DNA of 35,114 nucleotides. It comes from Alphaproteobacteria bacterium (GTDB taxonomy: Bacteria > Pseudomonadota > Alphaproteobacteria > UBA9219). The stretch lies in contig JAQVBU010000019.1 in the NCBI GenBank assembly GCA_028690155.1, positions 1 through 35,114 on the forward strand. The letters are read 5' to 3'. The notes under the pieces were generated by a model. That model was not told the origin of the DNA. It made no database searches and saw nothing but the letters and a program-made list of their open reading frames with translations. Each line of letters opens with the position of its first letter. Position 1 is the first letter of the stretch. Shown here piece after piece: positions 15,407 to 24,638 of the stretch. A program made the position numbers and the translations under genes.

Positions 15407-16132
15407 ATGCGTCTTTTATATGGATCGGTCTTTGGGGGCTTTTTGCTGTGCACTCTGTGCGGCAGCAGTTGGGCTTTAACGTCCGTTCTTTTGCCCAAAG
15501 ATACGACCGATGATCCGGCTTCTTTGCCCAATCTTGGTCTGACGGTTCGTTCGCCGGAGCCCCATACGTCGTCTTCCGCCTCAAAGGCAGAGAATCCCCT
15601 TCTTCCCGACTTGTCGGCACAGGCGCAGCCCATTCCCTCCGCATCGGAGAAACCCTCTCTTCAAATCATTGATCGAGAGGACTCTGCCCGAAGCAAGGAT
15701 CGTCCCGGGAAAGAGAGACCTTATGAATTGACGGTTTCCCTTGGTAAGAATTCGCGGTATGGCGCGGTCGATATCGCCACGATTCAACGTAAGCTTGGGG
15801 TTCGGCGGCAAAAAATAGCGAAGGCCTGCCGTCTTTCCTTTCGGGGAACGTTATGGACGACGGATGGCATGTTCGCTGTTCGGGAGAGTGCGGCCCCTAC
15901 CCTTCGGGTCCCCTATGGGGGAACCATTAAAACGGCGTCTTTGACCGCAAAAGCTTTGTGCCGGATTGAAAAAGATGACTTGCCTTCGAACCTCGAGAGG
16001 GTCGTTCGCGTTTCGGGCCTGTATGAAGTGTCTTTAAAGGCTTTCAAATGCCGTGCGCCTTCAGGAAGCCGCGCCAAAACGCTTACGATCACCTATAATG
16101 GAAATACGGACGCGACCTGTGATTATGAATAA
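15407..16132 (+). CDS. Secreted hypothetical protein (241 aa)
   Basis: Not recognised. A signal peptide (about residues 1-23, ending SSWA) is followed by a Ser/Pro-rich low-complexity linker (about 25-105) and a compact C-terminal domain (about 106-241) with cysteines at KACRLSF, ALCRIEK, FKCRAP and ATCDYE that could make two disulphides. A GAGAGGA ribosome site precedes the ATG. The layout of secreted linker plus a disulphide domain suggests a periplasmic or surface role; none can be named. Its 3' end overlaps the ABC transporter gene on the other strand by 10 bp. Confidence 0.75.
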   Translation: MRLLYGSVFGGFLLCTLCGSSWALTSVLLPKDTTDDPASLPNLGLTVRSPEPHTSSSASKAENPLLPDLSAQAQPIPSASEKPSLQIIDREDSARSKDRPGKERPYELTVSLGKNSRYGAVDIATIQRKLGVRRQKIAKACRLSFRGTLWTTDGMFAVRESAAPTLRVPYGGTIKTASLTAKALCRIEKDDLPSNLERVVRVSGLYEVSLKAFKCRAPSGSRAKTLTITYNGNTDATCDYE

Positions 16133-17937
16133 CCCTCTTGGGCGTCGTCGCATGTTTTCTGCATGCCATAAAGTTTTGCGTAAGCGCCGTTTTGGAGCAT
16201 AAGATCCGCGTGCGTGCCGGATTCAACCACACGGCCTTGGTCGAGGACGACGATAACATCGGCATCGACAATTGTGGAGAGCCGATGGGCTACGACGATG
16301 GTCGTGCGCCCTTCCTGAAGTTTTTTCAGCGCAGCTTGAACCGCACGTTCGGATTCGTTATCAAGGGCCGATGTCGCTTCGTCCAACAGCAAGATCGGCG
16401 CGTTGCTGAGCATAGCGCGGGCAATGGCGATGCGTTGACGTTGTCCGCCTGACAATTTGACACCAAATTCGCCAACATGCGTATCGTAGCCGTTAGGCAA
16501 CTCGCGTATAAAGCTGTCGGCCGAGGCCGCAAGGGCAGCCTGTTCGATTTCGTCATGCGAGGCTCCCTGCCGTCCATAGGCGATGTTGGCCCGGATTGTG
16601 TCGTCGAAAAGGGCGGTTTCTTGGCTGACGAGGGCAATTTTAGAACGCAAGCTGTTGAGGAGTACATCCCGGACATCAACCCCTCCAATGGTAACCGAGC
16701 CGGATTGTACGTCATAGAAACGGGGAATAAGATTGATGATGGTTGATTTGCCGGCGCCGCTTGCGCCTACGATGGCGACCGTTTTGCCGCAGGGCACATG
16801 AATATTGAGATGGTCGAGCGCCAGCGTGCCGTCCGGATAGGCAAAGACGACGTCGTTGAGATCGACGGAGAAATTTTTAACGGTCAGAGGCTTGGCGCCG
16901 GGTTTGTTTACAATGGTAGGCTCGACATCCAAAAGCGTGAACACACGCTCCGAAGCGGCAAGCCCGGCCTGAAGCTGGGCGCTGATCCGCCCCATGCGCT
17001 TCATAGGATCATAGGCCAAAACGAACGAGGCGATGAAGGCCACCAAATCGCCGGGCGTGTTCATGCCGCGGTCAACCTGAAGATAGCCGAACAAGACGAG
17101 GGCCGTAATGGCGATGCTGCTTAAGATTTCCATGACAGGACTTGTCAGGGCCGCGGCGTGGACGCTTTTAAGCGAGAAGGCATAGATAGATTCAGTCAAG
17201 TTGCGTACACGAGAGGACTCAAGCGCTTCGTTTCCGTAGGCTTTGACATGGCGTATCCCTTGGAAGGTCTGATTAAGGAGCGCCGACAGGTCACCGGTGG
17301 CGTTTTGCGTGCTGGAAGCCAACCGTCGGATTTTCTTTCCTATTTTTGCGACGTAGAACGCCGAGAGCGGGAAAATCACAATAACGATGCAGGTCAGATG
17401 CCAATCTTGGTAAAACATGACACCGATAAGCGCTGTCAATTCAAGGCCGCCACGGAACGAGTTCAATAGGCATTCATTGACGGCTTGGCGCATAATCATC
17501 ACGTCGTTGATCACGCGCGAAACCAAGGTGCCTGATGAATTGGCATGAAAAAAGGCAAGATCGCTTCGCAACAAATGGCCGCACATCTGCTGTTGCACAT
17601 TGACGACGATGCGTTGGCCAATGCGATTCATAAGGATGGTGTGCAGATAAACCATGCCGCTGCGTATCCAGAAGCTTCCGGCGATCATCCCGCATACGCC
17701 GAGCATATAGGCAAGTCCACGCTTGTCGATCATCCCGTCCACGACAAGTTGTAACAGATGGGTGAAAACGCCGCGCATCGCGGCGGCGCCGGCCATAAAC
17801 ACCATCGCGGCAAGGAATTGTTTTTTGTAGGGAAGCAGATACGACCGGATCAGTCGTTTCAAAAGAACGCTTGTATTTTTGGGCTTCCCTGCTTGCAAAG
17901 CCGTAAGGTTGATGGAAGGTGTGTTTTTTTGATCCAC
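16123..17937 (-). CDS. MsbA-type ABC exporter (fused membrane and ATPase domains)
   Basis: An ABC half-transporter of the MsbA/lipid-export kind. Six membrane segments lie in roughly residues 35-320, followed by a complete ATPase: Walker A GASGAGKST, Q-loop VSQETALFDD, signature LSGGQRQRIAIARAM, Walker B ILLLDEATSALD and H-loop VAHRLST. I favour GTG at 17937 (604 residues) because AGGA lies seven bases before it. A TTG at 17961 would overlap tyrS by eight bases but lacks a ribosome site. The gene runs directly on from tyrS. Lipid A flipping is the likely role, but other exporters of this fold cannot be excluded from sequence alone. Confidence 0.88.
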   Translation of the reverse strand: MDQKNTPSINLTALQAGKPKNTSVLLKRLIRSYLLPYKKQFLAAMVFMAGAAAMRGVFTHLLQLVVDGMIDKRGLAYMLGVCGMIAGSFWIRSGMVYLHTILMNRIGQRIVVNVQQQMCGHLLRSDLAFFHANSSGTLVSRVINDVMIMRQAVNECLLNSFRGGLELTALIGVMFYQDWHLTCIVIVIFPLSAFYVAKIGKKIRRLASSTQNATGDLSALLNQTFQGIRHVKAYGNEALESSRVRNLTESIYAFSLKSVHAAALTSPVMEILSSIAITALVLFGYLQVDRGMNTPGDLVAFIASFVLAYDPMKRMGRISAQLQAGLAASERVFTLLDVEPTIVNKPGAKPLTVKNFSVDLNDVVFAYPDGTLALDHLNIHVPCGKTVAIVGASGAGKSTIINLIPRFYDVQSGSVTIGGVDVRDVLLNSLRSKIALVSQETALFDDTIRANIAYGRQGASHDEIEQAALAASADSFIRELPNGYDTHVGEFGVKLSGGQRQRIAIARAMLSNAPILLLDEATSALDNESERAVQAALKKLQEGRTTIVVAHRLSTIVDADVIVVLDQGRVVESGTHADLMLQNGAYAKLYGMQKTCDDAQEGYS

Positions 17938-17953
17938 GAAACGGTCCTGAACG

Positions 17954-19192
17954 TTAAACAATTTTGATGAGGGCGTGCTTTTTCTTCCCGACGCTTAGCT
18001 TCGCGCCGGAACCGACATCTTGGTCGGTTATGGGCGTTGAAACGGACGGGATGATGGTGTCGTTGATCTTGACCCCTTTTTGTTCGATCAGGCGTTTGGC
18101 CTCGCCGCGGGAAGCGGCCATGCCCAGTGCGACGATTACATCGACGATAAGAGGCGCCGATCCTTTGGCCAGATCGTAGGTGGGAAGATTATCGCTTGAC
18201 GCTTTATCCTCGAACACCGCGCGGGCCGTTTCGGCAGCCTCTTGGGCCGCCTGTTCACCGTGGGCCATTTTGGTCGCCTCGAAGGCCAAAATCTTCTTGG
18301 CTTCGTTGATTTCGGCGTCGCGGAGCTTTTCCAGCTTGGCAATCTCGTCCAACGGCAGATCCGTGAAGAGTTTCAAAAACCGAACGACGTCCGCATCCTC
18401 GGTGTTCCGCCAGAACTGCCAGTAGTCGTAGGAATTCAGCCTGTCTTTGTCTATCCAAATCGCGCCCGAGACGCTTTTGCCCATTTTGGTTCCGGAAGAC
18501 GTCGTGATCAGAGGCGTGGTCAGGCCGAAGAGCTCAATATTTTTCATACGGCGACCAAGCTCAACGCCGTTGACGATGTTGCCCCATTGATCCGCGCCGC
18601 CCATTTGAAGCGTGCAGCCGTAGCGGTCGTACAGCTCGACAAAGTCATAGCCCTGCATGATCATGTAGTTGAATTCGAGGAAGGTCAGCGGCTGCTCGCG
18701 TTCCAGCCGCAGCTTGACCGAGTCGAACGTCAGCATGCGGTTGATCGTGAAATGCCGTCCGATGTCGCGCAAAAACGCGATATAGCCCAATTCATCCAGC
18801 CAGTCGGCGTTGTTGACCATGATGGCGTCTTTGGGCCCGTTGCCGAACGTCAGAAATTTGTCGAAGGCTTTGCGGATTCCGGCGAAGTTTGAGGCAATCG
18901 TTTCGTCCGAGAGAACTTTCCGCAGCTCGTCCTTGCCCGACGGATCGCCGACCTTAGTTGTGCCCCCCCCCATCAACACGATGGGTCGATGCCCTGTTTG
19001 TTGGAGCCGATGTAGCATCATAATGGTGGCAAGGTTGCCAACATGAAGGCTATTGGCGGTCGCGTCGTATCCGATATAGGCTGTGATGGTGCCTTGGGAC
19101 GCCTTGGCATCTAAAGCCTCAAAGTCGGTGCACTGGTTGATGTGCCCCCGTTCGCTCAATACGTTAAGAAGATCGGATTTAAAACGCGGCAT
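17954..19192 (-). CDS. tyrS: Tyrosyl-tRNA synthetase
   Basis: Class I aminoacyl-tRNA synthetase charging tRNA-Tyr, 412 residues, full length. Visible are [15 protein letters not shown] (HIGH-type motif), [13 protein letters not shown], the tyrosine pocket [26 protein letters not shown] and the KMSKS-type loop [14 protein letters not shown]-terminal S4 RNA-binding domain ([19 protein letters not shown]) follows. The ATG at 19192 has a modest AGGG ribosome site. It is divergent from anmK, an arrangement common in alphaproteobacteria, and followed by the ABC exporter. Confidence 0.97.
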   Translation of the reverse strand: MPRFKSDLLNVLSERGHINQCTDFEALDAKASQGTITAYIGYDATANSLHVGNLATIMMLHRLQQTGHRPIVLMGGGTTKVGDPSGKDELRKVLSDETIASNFAGIRKAFDKFLTFGNGPKDAIMVNNADWLDELGYIAFLRDIGRHFTINRMLTFDSVKLRLEREQPLTFLEFNYMIMQGYDFVELYDRYGCTLQMGGADQWGNIVNGVELGRRMKNIELFGLTTPLITTSSGTKMGKSVSGAIWIDKDRLNSYDYWQFWRNTEDADVVRFLKLFTDLPLDEIAKLEKLRDAEINEAKKILAFEATKMAHGEQAAQEAAETARAVFEDKASSDNLPTYDLAKGSAPLIVDVIVALGMAASRGEAKRLIEQKGVKINDTIIPSVSTPITDQDVGSGAKLSVGKKKHALIKIV

Positions 19193-19305
19193 GACAACGG
19201 CCCTTGTATAAAGTTTACGGTAAAAAACACTTTCCCATAGCCTATTCTGCGTTAAACAGGATAGGATATAAGTGGACCGTTATACTATCTAACCCGTTGC
19301 AAAAC

Positions 19306-20394
19306 ATGAAGCCCAAACTTTACAAAGCCCTTGGTTTAATGAGCGGAACGTCGTTGGACGGCATTGATCTTGCTTTGATTGAGACCGATGGCGCTGATTA
19401 TGTTCGGCCTTTGGGGGCTATGGGGCGTCTGTACGATGAAGGGTTTCGGAACAGTTTGCGCCAGCAGTTGGGCCATCGACGTACAGAAAACAACCCTTCC
19501 ATGGCGTCGGTTGAGCGGACTTTGACCGAAAAACATGCCGAGATTGTTTGCGATTTTTTGGCTCAATCTGGTGAGATGGTGGACGTCATAGGGTTTCACG
19601 GGCAAACCATTTATCATAACCCTGCGGCCCATGAGACGCTTCAACTTGGCGATGGCGCTCTGTTAGCCGAATTAACGGGGATCGATGTTGTGAATGATTT
19701 TCGTTCGGCCGATGTTTTGGCCGGGGGTCATGGCGCACCGTTTGTTCCCCTTTATCACAGGGCCTTGGTTGCAATCCGGCCCAAGCCTATGCTCATCCTT
19801 AATATCGGCGGCGTGTCGAACATCACGTGGATCGGTGGCGTGGCGGATGAACAATTGTTAGCCTTTGACGTTGGGCCGGGGAATGCCTTGATTGACGATT
19901 GGGTTTTGACGCATACCGGACGGCCTTACGACCATAATGGCGAATTAGCAGCTATTGGAACGGTCGCGCAAGATCTTGTCGCATGCGTTTTTGAAAAACC
20001 CTTTTTCCGGGAGCCTCCCCCAAAATCGTTGGATCGCGATGCCTTCGGAGGATCGCTGACCCGTTCTCTAAGCGTTGAGGATGGCGCGGCGACGCTCACT
20101 CGAATAACGGCGCGGGCCGTGGCACTGGCTTTGCCTTTTTTACCCCAAATTCCCCAAGAGATTTATGTTGCAGGCGGTGGGCGTCACAATGGGACGCTGA
20201 TGCGTTGGATCGGCGACGAAACGGGCCTTGCCGTGCATACCGTCGATGAGCTTGGGTGGAGCGGCGACGCCTTGGAGGCACAAGCGTTTGCATGGCTTGC
20301 CGTGCGTTCGATTTTGCGTTTGCCGTTAAGCTTGCCCAAGACGACAGGCGTCCCTTCTCCTATGACGGGCGGCTTCTTGCACAAGGCTCCCTGA
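19306..20394 (+). CDS. anmK: Anhydro-N-acetylmuramic acid kinase
   Basis: Peptidoglycan-recycling kinase turning anhydro-MurNAc into MurNAc-6-phosphate, cytoplasmic. Family motifs are GLMSGTSLDGIDLALIETDG at the N terminus, IGFHGQTIYHNP, LILNIGGVSNITWIG, FDVGPGNALIDDW and the C-terminal AGGGRHNGTLMRWI. The chosen start at 19306 (362 residues) lies directly before the conserved N terminus. The ribosome site is weak, and a TATACT box at 19281-19286 would put transcription start within a dozen bases of the ATG, so translation may be nearly leaderless. Confidence 0.95.
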   Translation: MKPKLYKALGLMSGTSLDGIDLALIETDGADYVRPLGAMGRLYDEGFRNSLRQQLGHRRTENNPSMASVERTLTEKHAEIVCDFLAQSGEMVDVIGFHGQTIYHNPAAHETLQLGDGALLAELTGIDVVNDFRSADVLAGGHGAPFVPLYHRALVAIRPKPMLILNIGGVSNITWIGGVADEQLLAFDVGPGNALIDDWVLTHTGRPYDHNGELAAIGTVAQDLVACVFEKPFFREPPPKSLDRDAFGGSLTRSLSVEDGAATLTRITARAVALALPFLPQIPQEIYVAGGGRHNGTLMRWIGDETGLAVHTVDELGWSGDALEAQAFAWLAVRSILRLPLSLPKTTGVPSPMTGGFLHKAP

Positions 20395-20662
20395 TTCTTC
20401 CGGCACAAAAAATGCATGCATGTTTTTGTAGCTTTTGACTCCTCGAACGTTTCGGGATCGTGACAATTCTTCTTTCTCGTGTGACGTCGAAAACCTCTGT
20501 TTATAGGCTTTTCATGCGAAATGAAAATTTGAGAAATTTTTGTCCACAGAATTCTTTTTTTCAATGGGGCTTAGACCCTTGACCTTCTTCGGTTCTGAAT
20601 CGTATCACCTTAATTCTGCGTTCTCGGGCGTTGATTCGGGGGCGAAACGATGCCTCCCTTCT

Positions 20663-20688
20663 TGCGGCATTTTTTGCCGCATTTCTTA
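20663..20688 (+). terminator. Hairpin, possible terminator
   Basis: TGCGGCA (20663-20669) and TGCCGCA (20675-20681) enclose five T, followed by TTTCTT. It would separate anmK from the flagellar transcript; the T-run is poor. Confidence 0.4.
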
Positions 20689-20715
20689 AAGGTTCCTTCA
20701 GTAAAAATTCTTGAG

Positions 20716-20763
20716 TTAACCAATAATAAATTTACTAGGCAATTTCTGCCTCGTTATGGTTAA
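20716..20763. promoter_or_regulatory. Possible CtrA-type half-sites upstream of fliF
   Basis: TTAACCA (20716-20722) and its inverse TGGTTAA (20757-20763) match the CtrA half-site form TTAACC. Between them AGGCA-ATTTC-TGCCT (20737-20751) forms a small inverted repeat. No full TTAA-N7-TTAA is present; the nearest is TTAA-N7-TAAA from 20716. The fliF operon is CtrA-controlled in Caulobacter, so the location is sensible. Confidence 0.4.
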
Positions 20764-20818
20764 TATCAAGATGTCGAGCGATTCGTTCGAAAAGGTCTAT
20801 AGGTTGAGTTAGGAGTAC

Positions 20819-22537
20819 GTGGACGTGAACGCTTTCTTACAAACCCTACGCAATCTCGGGCCTATGCGGCTTGTCGCTATCGCTGTTGTGGGGCTTAGCT
20901 TGCTTGGGATGCTGGGCTTCATAACAACACGCGTTTCGACGGCGCCTTTAGCCCTGCTCTATACGGAGCTCGACCAGCATGACTCGGCGGCGATCGCCCA
21001 GAAACTCGATGCGCTTAAAGTTCCTTATCAAGTCGATTCCAGTGGAAGCCTGATCCGCGTTCCATCCGATCAGGTCGGCAAAATACGCATGTTGATGGCG
21101 GCCGATGGCTTGCCTAAGGGCGGTTCGATTGGCTACGAAATTTTTGATCAAAAAGAAGGCTTCGGAACAACAAGCTTTGTTCAGAACATCAATCATCTTC
21201 GCGCGATGGAAGGCGAGTTGGCGCGCACGATTAGCGCGATGGATCCTATACAGAACGCGCGCGTGCATCTGGTTTTGCCTCAGCGCGAATTGTTCAGCCA
21301 CGCGACCCAGTTGCCAACAGCCAGCATCTTTTTAAAAATGCGCAACGGCGCCGTTTTATCGCGCGAGCAGATTGCGGCGATCCAGCACCTTATTGCCGCG
21401 GCGGTGCCGCAGCTTCAGCCTAATCAGGTATCGATTGTCGACGACCGCGGCAATCTTCTTGCCCGTCCAAGTAACGGCGCTGCGGGTTCCGTTGGCGGAA
21501 CGGGGATGGCCGACCGGGACGATATGCGCCTTCAATTCGAGCAGACGCAAGTTCGTAAGATTGAAGATCTTCTGACGCAGACGTTCGGATACGGCAAAGT
21601 CCGGGCGCAGGTATCGGCCGATCTTGATTTCGACCGGATTACGACAAGCTCGGAGATTTTTGACCCCGAGAGCCAAGTTGTTCGTTCGACGCAAAGCATT
21701 ATCGAAGATGCTGTTAATGCCGAGGGGGCGTCGGGCGGCACCGTGTCGGTGGGAAACAATCTTCCGGCATCGCCCCAGCAGATTACAGGCGGCATGGGCG
21801 GTGCTTCGACGACCAAGAACAACCGCTCCGAGGAGACGATCAACTACGAGATCAACAAAACCGTTCGTAATCAAGTGCGTGAGAGCGGTCGTATTCGCCG
21901 TCTTTCCGTCGCCGTTGTCGTAGACGGTTCGTATAAAACGGCCGAAGACGGCTCGACCACGTACACGCCCCGCACCGAAGAGGAAATGGCTAAAATTCGG
22001 GAGTTGGTTCGCTCGGCCGTGAATTACGATGCGACGCGCGGGGACGTGATTGAAGTCGTGAACATGCAATTTGCGCAGACGGATATTAGCAAAGAGCTTG
22101 GCGAGGAAGCGCCCAATATGCTGATGGGGATTCCCCGCGCCGATCTTTTCCATGCCGTCGAAACGATCATCCTTGCTTTTATCGGCCTTTTGGTTGTCGT
22201 GTTGCTGGTGCGTCCGATCTTGAAGAAAATTTTGGACGCAAGCCCCAATGGCGTGTTGGGGGGCGATACGCCCGCCTTGTTCAGCGGCTCAAGTACAGCC
22301 ATGAGCGGCGGCGCGTCGGCGGGCGGTGTTGCCCAGCTGCCTTCGCCCGGAGGCTCGGGATCTTTATCCGAGGCGACCGAGGCGGCCGAATCCGAAATCG
22401 AGCGCATGATCGATATTTCGCGCGTCGAAGGGCGGGTCAAAGCCTCGTCGCTTCGCAAAGTTGGCGAGATTGTCGATAAGCATCCCGACGAAGCAATCAG
22501 CATTTTGCGTAACTGGATGTATCAGGAGAGTCGTTGA
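20819..22537 (+). CDS. fliF: Flagellar MS-ring protein FliF
   Basis: Builds the membrane-supramembrane ring, the first structure of the flagellar base, in the inner membrane. The 572 residues have membrane segments near 15-38 and 441-465. The periplasmic ring domains carry [64 protein letters not shown] and [10 protein letters not shown]. The C-terminal cytoplasmic tail (about 540-572), which binds FliG, is intact. The start is GTG; either 20819 or 20825. AGGAG lies three or nine bases before them, so 20825 is equally or more likely (570 residues). The stop shares one base with the fliG start. Confidence 0.96.
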   Translation: MDVNAFLQTLRNLGPMRLVAIAVVGLSLLGMLGFITTRVSTAPLALLYTELDQHDSAAIAQKLDALKVPYQVDSSGSLIRVPSDQVGKIRMLMAADGLPKGGSIGYEIFDQKEGFGTTSFVQNINHLRAMEGELARTISAMDPIQNARVHLVLPQRELFSHATQLPTASIFLKMRNGAVLSREQIAAIQHLIAAAVPQLQPNQVSIVDDRGNLLARPSNGAAGSVGGTGMADRDDMRLQFEQTQVRKIEDLLTQTFGYGKVRAQVSADLDFDRITTSSEIFDPESQVVRSTQSIIEDAVNAEGASGGTVSVGNNLPASPQQITGGMGGASTTKNNRSEETINYEINKTVRNQVRESGRIRRLSVAVVVDGSYKTAEDGSTTYTPRTEEEMAKIRELVRSAVNYDATRGDVIEVVNMQFAQTDISKELGEEAPNMLMGIPRADLFHAVETIILAFIGLLVVVLLVRPILKKILDASPNGVLGGDTPALFSGSSTAMSGGASAGGVAQLPSPGGSGSLSEATEAAESEIERMIDISRVEGRVKASSLRKVGEIVDKHPDEAISILRNWMYQESR

Positions 22538-23562
22538 TGGCCGGACAACGTCTTCGTGAGGATATCAAGTCCCTTTCGGGGCTGGAGAAGTCGGCGCTGT
22601 TTATTTTGGCGCTTGGCGAAGAATACGCGGCGCGCATTTTCGGCCATATGACGGACGATGAGATTAAGGATTTGTCTCAGGTCATGGCGAATTTGGGGAC
22701 GGTTAGTTCCAATTTAGTCGAAAAGTTGCTCATTGATTTTGCCGAGCAAATGTCGTCATCGGGCGGCACCGTCGGTACGCTGGAATCCACCGAACGCCTG
22801 TTGATGAAGGTTTTGGATAAAAGCCGCGTCAGCAATATCATGGAAGATATTCGCGGCCCAGCTGGCCGAACCATGTGGGACAAGCTGGCCAACGTGAACG
22901 AAGCGGTGTTGGCGGCGTATTTGAAGAACGAGTATCCCCAGACGGTGGCCGTCGTTATTTCGAAGATCAAGCCCGACCATGCCGCGCGCGTTTTGTCTCA
23001 GCTTCCGGAAAGTTTTGCAATGGAGGTGATCACGCGCATGCTGCGGATGGAGGCGGTGCAAAAGGATGTGATTGACGATATTGAACGGACTCTTCGTAAC
23101 GAATTCATGAGCAATCTGGCGCGGACGAACCGGCGCGATTCTCACGAAATGATGGCGGAAATTTTCAACAGTTTCGACCGGACCAACGAGTCCAAGTTTA
23201 TGTCGGCGTTGGACGAACGGAGCCATGAATCGGCCGAGAAGATCAAAGCGTTGATGTTTACGTTTGAAGATCTCGGAAAATTGGATGGCGCGGCGATTCA
23301 GTCGGTGTTGCGCGATGCCGATAAGAGCAAACTTCCCACCGCTCTGAAAGGCGCGTCGGATGCGATCAAGGACCTGTTCTTTGCGAACATGTCCGAGCGT
23401 GCCGGCAAGCTGTTGAAAGAAGATATTGCGGCGCTCGGCCCCGTACGTTTGCGCGATGTGGAAGAGGCGCAGGCGCATCTTGTGACGACGGCCAAGGATT
23501 TGGCGGCTAAAGGCACGATTATCATCTCGAAGGGCGCAGAGGAGGACGAGCTTGTCTATTGA
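22537..23562 (+). CDS. fliG: Flagellar motor switch protein FliG
   Basis: Rotor protein that couples the MS-ring to the stator and switch, 341 residues. The N-terminal domain ([20 protein letters not shown]) binds FliF. The middle domain has the EHPQ-type motif as [16 protein letters not shown], with [10 protein letters not shown] following. The C-terminal torque helix region carries the charged residues ([35 protein letters not shown]). Start ATG at 22537 with AGGAG eight bases upstream; it overlaps the fliF stop by one base. The last 11 bases overlap fliH. Confidence 0.97.
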   Translation: MAGQRLREDIKSLSGLEKSALFILALGEEYAARIFGHMTDDEIKDLSQVMANLGTVSSNLVEKLLIDFAEQMSSSGGTVGTLESTERLLMKVLDKSRVSNIMEDIRGPAGRTMWDKLANVNEAVLAAYLKNEYPQTVAVVISKIKPDHAARVLSQLPESFAMEVITRMLRMEAVQKDVIDDIERTLRNEFMSNLARTNRRDSHEMMAEIFNSFDRTNESKFMSALDERSHESAEKIKALMFTFEDLGKLDGAAIQSVLRDADKSKLPTALKGASDAIKDLFFANMSERAGKLLKEDIAALGPVRLRDVEEAQAHLVTTAKDLAAKGTIIISKGAEEDELVY

Positions 23563-24205
23563 GACAAAAACAGCCGAAGCAAACACGGCCTTCAAAACGG
23601 CGCCGGCGCGGAAATTTATGTTCGACTATTCGTTCGATAACGCGAAGGTCGTGCATCGCGCGCCTGAGCGTAAGGCCGTTCTTATGAAGCCCGATCAGAT
23701 TGATGCGTTTAAGAAGGAAGCTTACGAAAAGGGGTTTGCCGAAGGCAAGATGGAGGGCAAGGACGAACAGATTGCTCAACAAAGCCATATCCTTGATCAA
23801 GTAGGCAAGAGCTTGGGCGCGGTTCTTGAGGCCATAAAGACGATTGAACACGACCAAGAACTTCAAACGCGCCAGATTGCCCTGGCGATTGCACGCAAGA
23901 TCCTGCCCTCCTTCGTCGAGAAGAACGGCCCGCAAGAGATTGAATCTTTGATCGACGAAGCGTTGCGTAGCATGGGGCATCAGGCGCGGCTGATTGTGCG
24001 TTTAAATGAATCGCAGCATGCGATTCTTCAGGAAAAAATTCAGGCTATGGCCAAAGAGAGGGCCTTCCCTGGAGAGCTTTTAATTCAGGCTGACCCTGCC
24101 GTTACGGCGGGCGACTGCCGCATTGAATGGACGGACGGCGGAATCGAACGGAATGTCAAGGAAACCGTCGATGCCGTCGAAAAGACCATCCTTCCTTCGT
24201 CTTAA
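23552..24205 (+). CDS. fliH: Flagellar assembly protein FliH
   Basis: Regulator of the FliI ATPase linking it to FliN at the C-ring. The 217 residues have a variable N terminus, the GxxxG-like run [14 protein letters not shown] and a long helix, then the conserved C-terminal part ([38 protein letters not shown]). It starts at TTG (23552), supported by GGAGG upstream, and overlaps fliG by 11 bases. The position between fliG and fliN is that of the Caulobacter homologue once called flbE. Its partners fliI and fliJ lie 22 kb away at the start of the window. Confidence 0.88.
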   Translation: MSIETKTAEANTAFKTAPARKFMFDYSFDNAKVVHRAPERKAVLMKPDQIDAFKKEAYEKGFAEGKMEGKDEQIAQQSHILDQVGKSLGAVLEAIKTIEHDQELQTRQIALAIARKILPSFVEKNGPQEIESLIDEALRSMGHQARLIVRLNESQHAILQEKIQAMAKERAFPGELLIQADPAVTAGDCRIEWTDGGIERNVKETVDAVEKTILPSS

Positions 24206-24217
24206 CAGGAGTGTTCT

Positions 24218-24583
24218 ATGGCAGACGACGAAAACAAAGAAACTCAAGCAAACAAGGAAAACAAAGAGTCCTTGGCGCTGACCGAGCTTGAAGCCAATGA
24301 AGGCGAAGCACCGAAAGACGACCAACCGATTACGGCGAACGATTTGGACGCTGTATACGGCATACCGGTCGAAGTCGCGGCCGTGCTGGGCAAAGCCGAG
24401 ATGCAAGTGAGTCACTTGCTGAAGCTGGGCCGCGGCGCCGTGATCGAGCTTGACCGGAAAGTCGGTGAAGCCATCGATATTTACGTCAACAACCGTCTTG
24501 TCGCGCGCGGCGAAGTGGTGGTCGTTGAAGATCGTCTGGGTATTACCATGACGGAAATCATTAAGTCGGACAGGAACACTTAA
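24218..24583 (+). CDS. fliN: Flagellar motor switch protein FliN
   Basis: C-ring component, 121 residues. A charged N-terminal extension of about 45 residues rich in Asn, Glu and Lys is followed by the SpoA fold: YGIPVEVAAVLGKAEMQVSH, LLKLGRGAVIELDRKVGEAI, DIYVNNRLVARGEVVVVED and RLGITMTEII, nearly consensus. AGGAG lies ahead of the ATG at a good distance, 12 bp after fliH. Confidence 0.96.
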   Translation: MADDENKETQANKENKESLALTELEANEGEAPKDDQPITANDLDAVYGIPVEVAAVLGKAEMQVSHLLKLGRGAVIELDRKVGEAIDIYVNNRLVARGEVVVVEDRLGITMTEIIKSDRNT

Positions 24584-24638
24584 TAACGAGGACAGACAAG
24601 TTTCGGTTTTTGAGACGTGTTTTTGAAAGAGGATAACA

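Larger units (their letters stand above)
20395..20818. other. Intergenic region upstream of fliF
   Basis: No gene is seen. A 7-bp A/T stem ACAAAAA/TTTTTGT (20405-20429) after anmK may act as a weak terminator. A hairpin TGCGGCA-TTTTT-TGCCGCA (20663-20681) lies further on. The last 100 bp hold the probable flagellar promoter region described separately. Confidence 0.6.

Noticed and set aside
20663-20681. σ54 promoter for fliF
   Set aside because: The GG and GC doublets do not fall at the GG-N10-GC spacing; the element is better explained as a hairpin.
22756-23595. 279-residue minus-strand frame opposite fliG
   Set aside because: Antisense shadow of a conserved gene without domains or start signals.
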